Assembly: GCA_024811115.1 (NCBI GenBank)
Contig: JAKOGH010001116.1
Coordinates: 62,001 to 126,000 of the forward strand
DNA length: 64,000 nt
Direction of reading: 5' to 3'
From: Terana coerulea
Taxonomy: Eukaryota; Basidiomycota; Agaricomycetes; Polyporales; Phanerochaetaceae
The translations under genes and the position numbers were made by a program. Below, in pieces: positions 47,406-58,403 of this stretch. How positions within the stretch are numbered: the first letter of the stretch is position 1; every line of letters starts with the position of its first letter. The notes under the pieces were generated by a model. The model did not search any database. It was not told the DNA's origin and worked only from the letters and a program-made list of their open reading frames with translations.

Positions 47406-49206
47406 ATGTCATCTTGCGAGAACTCTGCAACAGACACAGATGCATTGATGCCTCGTAGGTACAGCGGGCACCAGCATGTAGTCTCGGTCTTCTTACTCAG
47501 CATTTTATGCAGACGCAAACATGACAAGACCAGAGTATGCGTGAAGTGCAAAGTGAACACAGGAAACATTGTTATACGACATGCAGTATATTGCAGGTAT
47601 GCTGTAGCATCATACAATTTTCCAATGAGACGATTGAGTCATCTTCAGAGGCTGTTTCGTACCCTTGATGACTTTCAAGTTCAGACGATCCCTCGAGCCA
47701 TTCGTCAGCGCCAAGCCTGATGGACCTCGTCGCACAGCACTCAAGCCCACTGGAAATCTCTTGATGGGCTTTTCCGGAGGTCTAGGCTCGACTGTGCTGC
47801 TCGACCTCATCAATCGCTGCTATGTCTCACCGGATCCTACGCTATTGACTACAGAAGGAGGGACGTCACATCCGCGGCACGAGAAAGTGTGGAAGAGGGT
47901 CTTCTTGTGTTATGTGGAAGTGTGCGATGCGATACCTGGGGTGAGTCACCGGTCTATGCGTATGGACGCTACCCAGACTCAATCAATAAAAGTAGACAAA
48001 AGACCGAAGTGAAGATATCAGGAACCTAGTGGAGAAGATACCAGGCATCGAATATATTCCGTTGCGGATTCAAGATGCATTTGATAGGTCGTTGTGGAAA
48101 GGGAAGGCAGAGGACGTTGATGTCGGATTGGACATGAGTGACGAAGGTACGTCGTCGTTGATCGATATGTTTATTCTTAATCTCAGTCGCTCCTAGTTTT
48201 GCCTTTTATCCCTACCGATGGTTCCACAAGCAGCCCTCTCACTGCCCTCCAGTCGTACCTTGCCTCCTTACCGACTCCGACTGCGCTTCCAACCGCTCTC
48301 ATGAACCTTGTCCGAGTCATGCTCCAGTACACCGCCGTCCAAACCGGCTCTTCCCATCTCGTCCTCGGAACCTCTCTCACAAGTCTTGCGGTGTCCCTGA
48401 TCTCGAGTGTTTCCCAAGGCGGCGGCTTCCATGTTAAGGAAGAAGTGCAGGAGGAGTGGCATCCAAGAGGACGAACTGAGCCAGGGAAGGGCAAATCTGT
48501 CAGGATAATAAGGCCGCTGAGGGATGTCAGCATGAAGGAATGTGCAACATGGGCTTGGTGGGCGCGGCTAGACATCGTAGGGCGGGAGCGATGGGCATGG
48601 CCCGGGACGAAGCCAGGCATTGGACGGCTCACGAAAGGTAAGTTCGCACTGTATCATGTGTTGACTGTGAGCTCATCAGCTTCCTGCCTTTAGATTTCAT
48701 CTTTGGTCTTGAGAAGGACTACCCTTCCACTGTCTCAGCGATAGTGCGGACATGCGGGAAGCTGGCATCTAAGGGTGAAACCTCTGGTCAATGTATTCTC
48801 TGCGAGCGGTTAGTCATTCCCACCATGTGGTAGTTTCGGGCTTGTTGACGCCTTCATTCAACACAGACCTGTACAAGCGGGCGTACAGGAGTGGAAGACC
48901 CGCATTGCCATCCGTTCACGGGAAGAGCTGACACACCCGCTACCCGAGCGAAGCGGCACGTTTGCGGTGGAGAACGCCCTTGCGCCATACATATGTTATG
49001 TGTGTCACACGACGCTCACCAGCAAGGGACCCAGGTCGGCGCCGCCGTTGTATCCCTCGCAGACGATCTCCTCGACAGCAGTAGAGCTGCCGGCATGGAC
49101 TGGCTCGCATTTGGCTAGTATAGATGAGCCTTTGTTGGTGTCGCGGAGGAAGATGGGAGAGCAGGAGATGCGCGAGGCGTTGGCGGGCTTCATCTTGGAA
49201 GAATAG
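47406..49206 (+). CDS. NCS2: cytoplasmic tRNA 2-thiolation protein 2 (NCS2/CTU2)
   Basis: Multi-exon gene starting MSSCENSATDTDALMPRR. It has the N-terminal Cys pair CVKCKVN and the YCRGCF segment, then the PP-loop-like GNLLMGFSGGLGSTVLLDLI. LVEKIPGIEYIPLRIQDAF and TGSSHLVLGTSLTSLAVSLI follow. The C-terminal part has RPLRDVSMKECATWAWWARL, a CILCERP Cys pair and ICYVCHTTL, ending LAGFILEE. NCS2 pairs with NCS6 to thiolate U34 of tRNA Lys, Glu and Gln anticodons, using sulfur relayed by Urm1. All motifs lie in the expected order, with no frame break needed. It starts 275 bp from the divergent URK gene, so the two share a promoter region. Confidence 0.9.
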
Positions 49207-49417
49207 ATTAGACTTTTGCGCCATCGCCGTACCTGATGGTTCAACGTTCAACAAGCGGATTGTCCGCTTACTCAATCTGAGTCAATCATCCCCACTGCGC
49301 AGGTGCTTTTATGTACCTTAGCGCACGTTGACAACGGTGTCCCGTTGCCGTCTTAATCACGATTAGGCTTGGATCCGTGAGTCTTCGAGTCACTTTGTTT
49401 ACCGTGTGATGGCTACA

Positions 49418-49425
49418 TATATATA
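49418..49425 (+). promoter_or_regulatory. TATA-like box of the PLP aminotransferase gene
   Basis: TATATATA lies about 60 bp upstream of ATG 49484. Position fits a core promoter; a chance AT tract is possible. Confidence 0.4.
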
Positions 49426-49483
49426 CGATCATGAAGCATCTCACGCGCACGGCTCGCCTTGACTCGCTCGCGACACAACCGCC

Positions 49484-51401
49484 ATGTCAAAGCTGGAAGG
49501 CTATACTTACGACCCAAACTCTGCGCCCCGCCAGAGTTTGGGCATGCCCTCCGTAAGTACTGGGCCTTTGATGAGAATTATGTAAACGTCAATCATGGTT
49601 AGTTTGCTTAAAACCTGCCATGTTCTGTCTGCTCTGACCGCCGGGCGATATATGCCATATAAATTAGGATCGTACGGATCGCTGCCGAAACCAGTGATTG
49701 CAGAGTGCGACAGGCTGTCTGCGCTCTCTGAGCGTAACCCAGATCATTGGATGCGCGTAGCGTATTTGCCGTTGCTCGTTGAAGCTAGGTATGTTAGATC
49801 GTAAGACGACATATATCTGTTGGTGATTGATGTTTCCATGAAGACAGCAGGTCGCGGACCTAATTCATGCAGGCGTGGACGAAGTCGTCCTCGTTCCTAA
49901 CACAAGTCATGGCATCAACACCGTCTTGCGCAACATTGAATGGAGGCAGGGCGACATCATACTGACAGGTACATTCTCAAACGTGAATTTTGCTGTACGA
50001 TTATCTCACGCTGTTTGCTCCTTTCAGCTACGACTACGTACGGCTCCATCAACCGCACCGCCCATTACCTCTCGGACCGTTCCGAGCCTCCCCATCCAAT
50101 CGTGCACACCATCCAGCTTAACTTCCCGATGTCTAACAGTACGATTGTCGAGACGTTCCGCGCCAAGATCAAGGAGCTGAAGGCGACGCACTCGAGCACG
50201 AAATTCGACATCCTGCCCGGCGACACCAAGCTCGCCGGGAAGCACAATCGCCTTGTTGCCGTCATAGACGCGATCATATCCAACCCTGGTATCTACTTGC
50301 CTTGGAAGGAGCTGGTGAAGGTGTGCGAGGAGGAAGGCGTGTGGAGCGTCGTTGACGCTGCTCACAGCATTGGCCAAGAGGTAGGTCTTTATGCTTGCGT
50401 GTATGCTCTTGACCTGAGCTTGCCCCACCTGCAGGTGAACATCGATCTTGGGGCCGCAAAGCCAGACTTTTGGGCCTCCAACTGCCACAAGTGGCTGTAC
50501 GCCAAACGCGGCTGTGCTGCTCTTTATGTCCCCAAACGGTTTGTGGTTGATCTGACGCTTATCTTACTATACCGCTCACGATCTCCGTGCAGAAACCAAC
50601 GTGTTATCAGAGCGTCTTTCCCTACCAGCTTTGAGTACCCCAGCCCAGATGGCTCCGAGGAAAGGCGTGGACACAGAATTCGTCGGACAACATGCATGTT
50701 CGTTTTCGGCGACATTTTTGAAAGAATCTAAGGTACTAATGTTCACCTCGGCTAGGGACAGGAACGCAGGACATGGTTCCTTTCCTCAGCGTGACTCCAG
50801 GTGGGTTCCAAATTTCTTTGCCACTAAGTAGTGTGCGTATGATGTTGACGAGGTGTCCGTAGCTCCTGGCCTTCCGCAAATGGCTCGGGGGAGAAGAGAA
50901 GATTAATGCGTACAATCACAAGCTGACGTTCGAGGGCGGGAAACGTCTTGCCGAAATACTTGGCACGAACGTCATCGACGAGAACGGCGAGCAGACCTTG
51001 AACCTGGTATGTGGCTCCCAAATTCATATTGCTCCGTAAAACCGCAAACTCATCCTGAAAATAATCACAGACGAACGTCCGCCTGCCGCTACCGGTGGAA
51101 GAAACTGGACCGAACGCGAAGACGATATACACCGCAGAAGTCAAGGGAAGATTTTACCATCTTCCGCGAGAAACTGTTCGGAGAGTGGAACACATACCCA
51201 GCGCACTACTTCCACAACGGCGCCTTCTGGGCCAGGATCTCCCCGCAAGTTTGGAATGATGTGAGTCTGAGTCACTATATTGGCTCGGAGCATCACTGAG
51301 TACTGACCATCTCCCAGATCTCGGATATAGAATACGTCGGGAAGGCGCTAGTGCACTGTGCAAGGAAGTCCGCGAAACGATCCTCGACCAAACAGGCTTA
51401 G
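49484..51401 (+). CDS. PLP-dependent aminotransferase class V / EGT2-like lyase, with several frame breaks
   Basis: Starts MSKLEGYTYDPNSAP and reads EFGHALRKYWAFDENYVNVN, HGSYGSLPKPV, VVLVPNTSHGINTVLRN, TTTYGSINRTAHYLS, VWSVVDAAHSIGQEV and FWASNCHKWLYAKRGCA. In HKW the Lys forms the PLP Schiff base. Later pieces are HAWTGTQDMVPFLSVTPAL and FGEWNTYPAHYFHNGAFWAR. This is the isopenicillin-N-epimerase/cysteine-desulfurase-like fold (aminotransferase V), close to the fungal EGT2 C-S lyase of ergothioneine synthesis, though a specific substrate cannot be assigned. Frame breaks occur at CCCC 49526-49529 (one short), near 50635-50660 (AEYP region) and near 51140-51150 (AAGGGAA). Three in one gene could mean a decaying gene rather than base-calling alone. 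Confidence 0.75.
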
Positions 51402-51492
51402 GGGAAAACAGAAATGGATTGGCATATTCATCAACAGACTGTCCAAGATTTCGTATAAATCTACATCACTACAGTTGACGGTCTAGGTTTAC

Positions 51493-53315
51493 TTAGGCTA
51501 CGTGAGGTATACAGGGTATAGTTAAGACAAGTCCAGCTGTAAGATTTAAGAAGAGGTGGTAGGAGTTGGGGCCGATGACAATCGCCTTGGTCTTGTTCAG
51601 CCCGTTGATGACATCGTCAGGCAAGTCGAGATGGGCCTTGACGAGCTCGGGTGGGGTGAGGGCCAGCCACTGGCTCAGGCTGATGTCCTGGTAGCGGTCT
51701 ACGACGGAAGTGTTAATACAGGACTCCCATGCGGCCAGCTCAGACATGCTGCTCACCAGAGTCGAAGATCTCGAGGAACTTGAGGGTTTCGTTGCCGATG
51801 TTCTCGACATAATGGCCGAAGGACGCGGGGATGTAACTGACGTCGCCGGGCTGGTAGTTGTAAGTGCGGGCGTTGCCGGAGGAGGCGAAGAGGGTGATGC
51901 GGCCCTGGCCCTCACTGTCGGCAACCTCAATCAGATCCACATGCAGTAGTATTTATAGACGGCGCACTCACAGGAAGTAACCCCACTCGTCCTGGGTAGG
52001 GTGCCACTGTCATCGCCGTGTGAGCCCAGTCGTGCATTTACTACGAGGCATTAATGAGGACGTACGTGGAGCTCCCGCATAGCACCAGGCTCGACGGTGA
52101 CCACTGCGACAGAGATGCCAGTGGCAATCGGGAAGACCGAGGAATCCGCGATCTTGACACTGCCGCCCGAGAGGGGAGTGGCAGTGACGTTGGACAGAGC
52201 GTAGGTGAAGGGCGACGGAACCTGACCCTGGGGGTTCTGGACGGCCTTGGCATCGGGGGAAGGAGCATCTAATAGCCAACGCATGTCAAACTCTGTAGGA
52301 GCATGTATTTCAGTGCTAACACTTACCCGTCGGGAAAATGTAAAGCTCATTAGCGGGGATGTGGTCGAAGGCAGACTGGTTGGTCTGGAAGTTCTTGGCG
52401 AGGACGTCCTTGGGCACATGTGCCAACCAGTCGGTCAACTGGGGTAGAAGTCAGCCCGCAGTGGCATTATCTCCTCGGCAGAAAGCTCACCAAGAAGGTC
52501 GAGTCTTCGCTGAAGTTGCCGTCGGGGAAGACAAGTAGGAATTCCGTGCCGTTCGGGCTCTGGGCAGTAGCTTGCAGGGAGTGCGGGACACCGGGAGGGA
52601 AGTACCAGAGGTCGCCAGGGCCTACAGTCGCGAGGTAGTTCTGACCATCAGCGTTGACCGAAGTAACCTGGGTGTAGCCGTCTAGGACGTATGCCCACTA
52701 TTTCCCACTGATGAGCACGGTTCAAAGGAGTGCAAGCGTCGATATGACGTACCTCAGCAGTCTTGTGCCAGTGCAACTCCCGGACTGCACCGGCTTCAAG
52801 TCGCATGTTGACACCAGCCATTCCCTGAGCCAAGGGCATGACATCAGCTAAAATGATAACTGTGAGCCTGCAAATCACTGTGAGAACATTCCCTGGACGT
52901 ACCGTTCTGCTGACGAGCCCAGCCTCCAGTCTGCAGACGGTTGTGGCTCAAGCTCATGGGCCACTTGGCGTTGCCTCTGAGTGGGAATCAGCCAGCCGTT
53001 CTCGACAAAAGATGAGAACACGTACACAGAGCCGGCATCTGTGGTCGGAGGGGCGAGTAGATCCGGGTTTTGTTGGTCGATGGCCACGTTCTGGGGACCG
53101 AGGATCGAGGCACCCAAGGCATCACGGACTGGCTGAGGCGCGTCTTGTATGGTCGCGGGGTTCCAGGCCAGTCTATTTGTGTTGTTGCTCGTGTATCCTG
53201 CTGTGGCGATAGGATCCGCAGCTGAAGCCGAAGATGAGACTATGCTTGCAGGTGCGCTAAAAGCGTAGTTGGAGAGAGCCACCGCGCAAAGGACTGATGC
53301 GAGCAGCTTAGACAT
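51493..53315 (-). CDS. secreted bicupin oxalate decarboxylase
   Basis: Starts [20 protein letters not shown], a signal peptide with cleavage probably near AFSA-PAS. The first cupin has [59 protein letters not shown]. The second has [47 protein letters not shown] and DVINGLNK. Each cupin keeps the HxHx(5-6)E...H manganese ligands. The enzyme converts oxalate to formate and CO2, and white-rot fungi use it outside the hypha to control oxalate and pH during wood decay. Six or more short introns; the one inside GSVGNAKWP (GTACGT...CTCAG, 49 nt) hides in an otherwise open frame. The C-terminus after KAIVIGPNS is longer than usual by about 20 residues (to 51493). No frame break. Confidence 0.9.
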
Positions 53316-54442
53316 GTTGAGAGAGAAGGGGAGGAAAGACCTGTAGAAGGAAATGAGGCTGAGTGAGGTACTGAGGAATTCAGGACGACGGCGAGAGGTT
53401 TTATACCTCAGAAGAGTACTGCTCGGCCTTCATCCGCCAAGCACCCCTCGTCCCAAGATTGTCTGTGATGACAGCAAAGCTGAATTTTTCCTAGGCCGAA
53501 GCCCGCAGAAGCATTTTGCGTTGGCGGTGGCACGGCTCATGCTCTCGCGGCAGCCCCAAAAGACGAGTGTTTCGCTTCGGATGCTGTGCGCTTCTCTATG
53601 TTTTGCAGCACCGAGTACTGTTGTGATGCTACCTCATGTGCAGCCGGCCGGCAAGCGAAGAGTTGCTACGATGACCGCATTAATATTGCAGATTGTCTGG
53701 TACCTGGGCTTCTGGCAATCTAATTTGGAGGCAAGATTAGGGATCGAACACTGATAGACGTGTCATGCACCACTCGACAGTCGATCTATTGGTTCACTTG
53801 AATCATGGCACAACCATAATCGCACTAATTTTGGACCACTTACGCCTCTGGATAGGGCTGTAATCGTGGAAAGAGTTCCAGTCAGAGACACCGACGACCT
53901 ACTGCCAAGTCGATCAGCTTGAAAAACGCGCGGAACATGCAAGATCCGTTTCTGTGCATACGCAGCCGCAAACGCAGATGTGTTTTCAGAGGCCCTTCAA
54001 AATGGAGCTTGTGCGGACAATGTCCTCAAGAAGCTATGGAAGAGAAGTTCAGAAGCATGTGAAGGGGCTCACTAAAAATACCCACATGCTGCATAAAGGA
54101 GTACATGTTGATGTCTCGGGCTGTACACCAACTGCGGGATCCAGACCCGCGTCAGTAATGCGAGGACTCTTCCTCCCGTGCCATGACATATTCGGCACTG
54201 TCCAAACACAACAACCTACCGTTCATGATCACATGACCGCTGCTGCGCAGTCTTTCAGACGCACCGCTCTACGGTTGTCTGTCCTTCAACGTTGCTTCCG
54301 AGATGAAGATTTCGCATAGCAAACATATCCATTATGGAAGGAAAATGGGATTGGCGGTATGTATTAACCCAACGCGGGGATATACTGCGGGGATGAGATG
54401 AGAAGCGCTTCAGAGGTGGAGTACCGGCGCATGTGTTGTGGG
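53316..54442. other. intergenic, no supported gene
   Basis: About 1.1 kb including the oxalate decarboxylase promoter. The plus frames at 53353-53754 and 53954-54319 lack domains and splice support. Confidence 0.5.
53399..53405 (-). promoter_or_regulatory. TATA box of the oxalate decarboxylase gene
   Basis: TATAAAA on the minus strand lies about 85 bp upstream of ATG 53315. A consensus match at normal fungal spacing, consistent with an inducible secreted-enzyme gene. Confidence 0.5.
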
Positions 54443-55815
54443 TCACGACCTAGCCAGGTCGTTGATGGCCATCGCCAACGCCGTGACATCCGAGCGTGCA
54501 AAGTTGTCGATGTAGAGGATGTTGGGATACATGGATGGGTCACAAGCAGGGAGCAGCTGCCTGAAAATAGCAGGGTTCGCCTTCGCAGCCAGGTCGAGGA
54601 TCTTGCCGTCCGTGACGATATCGCGGGCGCCCTGGGTAAGCGTCCAAGACAGGAGGAAGAGCTGGCCGTTGGGTGTGGACCGCACGACGCGCATCTTGTT
54701 GAACTGGTCCCCAATCATGTGGTCCAGTTGGTCGGTATCGGCGTAGCTGTTGTATGCGTCGAACTGACGGTAGAAGTAGAAACCGCGGTTTGCATACTCT
54801 CCTAGCGAGATGTTTGGGGCATCGGGCTGGACGACGACGACGACCGCAGCCTCGCCGTTGCCGATGAACTGGTTGAGCGTCAAAAGCGTGAGGTCGACGT
54901 TTGTAGGATCCTGTGCGACGAAGAGGTGGTTGATCGCCGTCAGCTGCTGGAAGAGTCGGTTCCATTCCTCCTGACTCATCGCCTGGTAGTCGCGGCCATT
55001 ATCCGTATTGCGGTCGTGCGATAGGTTCAGCACGACAAGCTCCTTGTTATTGGTCGTGAAAGCGTTGATTTCTTGAACAATGTCGGCGAAAGATTGACCA
55101 TTGGCTCCCTGCCAGCCCAACACTTCGATGAAGGAGTAATGGCCTGTCTTGAAGGCGCCGGCTGCAATAACAGGGCGTACATCAAAGTAGCGGGCACCAA
55201 GCGAGAGCTGGGTGCCAATCGAAACGGACTGTGTGAGTACGTTATTCTCATTGGCCAAGGCAGTCTTGCCATCGACGAGGCTCATGCCAGAGTCATGGGA
55301 GCCGGGTATGCAAAGATGCCGAATGGGACGGTGCCCGAGGGTAGACAGATTCTTCTGCATCCAATCCGAAGGAGGGTTCGTCGACGAGAAATGGCCTTCC
55401 GTTCCGGAGAGAATGAACACAACGTCTCCGTCATGGACCCAGCCGAGGTTAAGGGTTGTGCCCTGCGGGTTGTTGACGGTCGAGGCGAAGTCCAAGTACG
55501 CCACCAGCATGTAGCGCTCCGACGGAGCACGTGCCTGCAATTGAAACTTGCTCGAAGTGCCCTCAAGAGAATAATAGACCTCTGCAGCGTCATCGGACTC
55601 CGTGTTGAATAAACCCTCTGTCCATTCCACATAGACTGGTCGTACTTCCCCTACGGTGCAGATTTAGCATCATAATGCAACCTGCCTCGAAGGCACTCAC
55701 CTGCAGGAATCACATCAGGGAACTCCCAACTATCCATCTGATAGGAGTTCGTCCCAGTTTTCACCCAGTCGTACGGCGTGCCATTGACGATAACGAGTGT
55801 GCCACCTTCACCCAT
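54443..55815 (-). CDS. PI-PLC X-domain-like phosphodiesterase
   Basis: Exon 1 (55815 down) reads MGEGGTLVIVNGTPYDW... to PDVIPAG. A 51-nt GTGAGT...CGTAG intron leads to VRPVYVEWTEGLFNTE and one long exon to 54443. The N-terminal part is a beta-sandwich-like module. It is followed by a TIM-barrel PLC X domain with HLCIPGSHDSGMSLV (first catalytic His), FDVRPVIAAG, KTGHYSFIEVLGWQGANGQS (second His region), NKELVVLNLSHDRNTDNG and YFYRQFDAYNSYADTDQLDH. It ends AMAINDLARS. Such proteins occur widely in basidiomycetes; phosphatidylinositol cleavage is inferred, not shown. An acceptor-like GACTTACAG just before the ATG suggests an upstream exon, perhaps including the MARVIDFQDPKRIVGSVTKR frame near 56170-56220. 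Confidence 0.85.
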
Positions 55816-56802
55816 GGTGTTGCCTGTAAGTCGATATTGAGCTTATTGGACGCATCCTCTCGCCAAAACAATCTTTTCTCACTTAGGTTATATATTACAC
55901 TGGCGATAGTCCTTGCTTAGCTTCGGTGGTTCTATCAATAGCCCTAGAACAATGTTAGCTTGGAGAGTATAGAGTTGAGACAGGGTGCTTACTGTTAACT
56001 TCTCTTCCAGGCCAAGCTTGTTGGAACAGTTTGACGTGGTGGACGGAGCTACAGTCCTCGATCCATGGCCAGCAGAAATGCGGCACGTTTTATATCAGCG
56101 CGACGGACGCCAGTTGATGGTAGACACGACGCCGAGTACTGCGGCTGTACAGAAAGCCCCGCTTGGTGACAGAGCCAACAATTCTCTTTGGATCTTGGAA
56201 ATCGATGACTCGGGCCATGGTCCCTGACCACTAGCTCGTCTGAGTTGGCTTAGCTCGCGGATAAGGTGATGATCAATGCTTGGGGTCTATGACTTCGGAC
56301 GTCCAACACATTGCTTAGGACTTCAGCGAATCGTTGGTTGGAAATACATTTCTATGAGAGCAGTGCGCAGATGATTGATAGGGTACCCAGCGTAGGTTCG
56401 TCAGCCTATGTGAAGTGGAAGGTGCACAAGTGTATGCATTTTCTGTTATTTTTTTGGTGAAAGCAAGAGTAGAGCGTTTGGCGACAGTTATGGAGGCGGC
56501 TGGCAGTGTGATAATGGGAACAGCAGTAAAGGAGTATATGGAATGCTCGAGAGTTGAGACTATCGCATTCATGACAGTACTGGGTTGGGTGTACGGTGAG
56601 TTGTAACACGGCTGCAGTAGCGCGGAGGACAGAGTTTGGTGACGGCGTGGTATGACGCTCAATTTCCGGCCATCACCGACGTTAGCCCCTGGCTCGATCT
56701 GGTAACTCTTCTGGTTCATTAATTTCAACATCCACGAAGAGGCAACTCTTAGATTGTTTCCGCCGCCACTTGATTTGTTTGTACAGGCACAGATAGTGCA
56801 TT
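55816..56802. other. 5' flank of PLC-like gene, possible upstream exon
   Basis: About 990 bp. The minus frame starting at ATG near 56219 (MARVIDFQDPKRIVGS) may be an upstream exon or the remnant of one; I could not find a splice path that keeps it open. The plus frame at 56415-56606 has no support. Near 56668 CGGCCATCACCGACG recurs at about 61502, part of the duplicated flanks of the VGLG genes. Confidence 0.4.
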
Positions 56803-57641
56803 TTAATCCTTCTGCTGAGAGAATAAAACAGAGCTGCAAGACGGTGATCTAAGTGCAGAAGATAACATCTCCCAGAACGGTGAGCTGAAACCCAATCCAC
56901 AATTATAGCTCCACGATGTTTTATCTGGGGAGTACGCAGGAAATGGGATGGATGTGGCAGCCTCAATTTCCTCCAAAAACGAGAGATCAATGGCTAAGGC
57001 ATCCCCTTCCTCGATGTTGATGATAGGCGAATGTGCGCAAGTCACCATCTCGACGTGATCAAAGCAGGACAAGCTAAAGCCCTGCCCGATGCCAGTGGGA
57101 ATGGAACTTGCTTCGTCGAAGGAGGAGATTAGGACGGGCGCGCCAAAGTCGGGTATGTCTATGCCCAGCCCAACGCGAGCATGACCGCCAGGGTAAGCAT
57201 GAACCACCATAGATGAGCGGCTAAGCATAGACACGGTGGTAGGGTAGGCGGCGTCAGGTGCCTGCTTTGGTATACTGAACACTGGCGTAAGGAAAGGTTT
57301 GTTATCGCTCTCTGGTGAGACGGTAGGTGGGAGACAGCGGCGAGCGGCGAGCTTCGAGCAAAGGAGGCGACGGCTCGATTGCCATGTCGTCGAATGATGG
57401 GTAACACTGGACGTTGAGGATGCCGAGGCCCAATAATGGGCGACCTACGTGAGACGGTGGTATGAAGGACATCAAACGGCAGCCCTATTCCAAGGCCGAC
57501 GGTAGCCTGGCTATTGCTAACGGCATTTGTGTCTAGAAGCGAAAGTAAATATTTGGATGTCTGCCAGATAGGGGTGACAGACAACTCACTTGTGCTACGG
57601 ACAATGGGAGAGAGATTGAAGAAATGCGAAGAGCACACCAT
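56803..57641 (-). CDS. VGLG-module protein, member A (unrecognised family)
   Basis: Starts MVCSSHFFNLSPIVRST. A GTGAGT...TCTAG intron leads to ATVGLGIGLPFDVLHTTVS, then SPIIGLGILNVQCYPSFDDM after a frame break. The second half has ARVGLGIDIPDFGAPVLISS, GIGQGFSLSCFD, CAHSPIINIEEGDALAIDLS, GLGFSSPFWEMLSSAL and ends SQQKD. The frame break (57428-57436, an extra base in GGGCC compared with member B) and an unresolved intron around 57280-57340 make the model provisional. I recognise no known domain. It shares gene structure, N-terminus and modules with members B (61650) and C (63459). No signal peptide or membrane segment is obvious. Function unknown. Confidence 0.55.
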
Positions 57642-57754
57642 GATGAAAGAATAGACGAGGAATATTATCTTTGACCAGCAAAGATGGATGGGCAGTTGAG
57701 ATGGCGTGTGTGGATAGAGCGGAAGTAGAGAAGACTGCACAGTGGTGGTGCGGT

Positions 57755-57762
57755 CTATTTAT
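57755..57762 (-). promoter_or_regulatory. conserved TATA-like box of member A
   Basis: ATAAATAG on minus, 114 bp upstream of the ATG at 57641. The same octamer sits 110 bp upstream of member B at 62615-62622, within otherwise diverged flanks. Confidence 0.5.
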
Positions 57763-57907
57763 CTGTTTCATGCAGCTGGTTGCACTGGCGGATACCCATT
57801 CCAAGGCTACACAGATCTTGTGCTAGCTCAATTTTGCTTCCGCAAGCGGGCGAGTGCGGAACCAAATTCGAGAAAGGGGTATTTCAATTCAGACTACTCA
57901 CTTGCAG

Positions 57908-57961
57908 CGGATGCAAATTGCCAATGAAAGCGCACTTTGCTTCCGCTGGCAATTTGCTTCC
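57908..57961. repeat. hairpin-forming inverted repeat upstream of member A
   Basis: Left arm GGATGCAAATTGCCA and right arm TGGCAATTTGCTTCC pair at all but one base, with a 23-nt loop containing the near-palindrome AAAGCGCACTTT. The equivalent element lies upstream of member B at 62799-62853 with the same loop length but different, still complementary, arm bases. Confidence 0.65.
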
Positions 57962-58403
57962 AGCAACCTACCGTGATTTGGGGGTCGGCTAACTAAACTG
58001 CGGGGCATACCATTTTCTCACTTGCGTTTGCATTAGGAATGAAGGTGCGGTGCCGTATATCTGCTCTCACCATAGGCTTGCTGCGTGATACTTTTGGGCG
58101 CTCAGACCTTGAGGTCGAGATTGCCACCGTGAAAGAAGATCGAGTATGGCGACCTCTCTGTCGACGACGAAGGGAGTCGACTCGGATAATGCTTCGTCAT
58201 CTATGCACTCCTCAATTTCTGCACCAACGGTAGAATGCACAGAGTTATCAGAGGAAAGAAGGATGGCGACTATGCACGATGCGGGCTTGGAGATCTGCAT
58301 GCAGTATTACAAGGTCCACAACAGCGTAGAGTATCTTGAGGTCAGCGACGGATCATCCGTCACAACGATTTACTCCGGGTTGATAGGAGGCATGGTTTGC
58401 TTT

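Larger units (their letters stand above)
57642..58403. other. promoter flank of member A and unassigned sequence
   Basis: The left part (57642-57985) is homologous to 62506-62880 and holds the TATA-like box and hairpin listed separately. The right part (58000-58403) has overlapping open frames on both strands (58067-58300 minus, 58146-58454 plus) without recognisable motifs. Confidence 0.5.
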
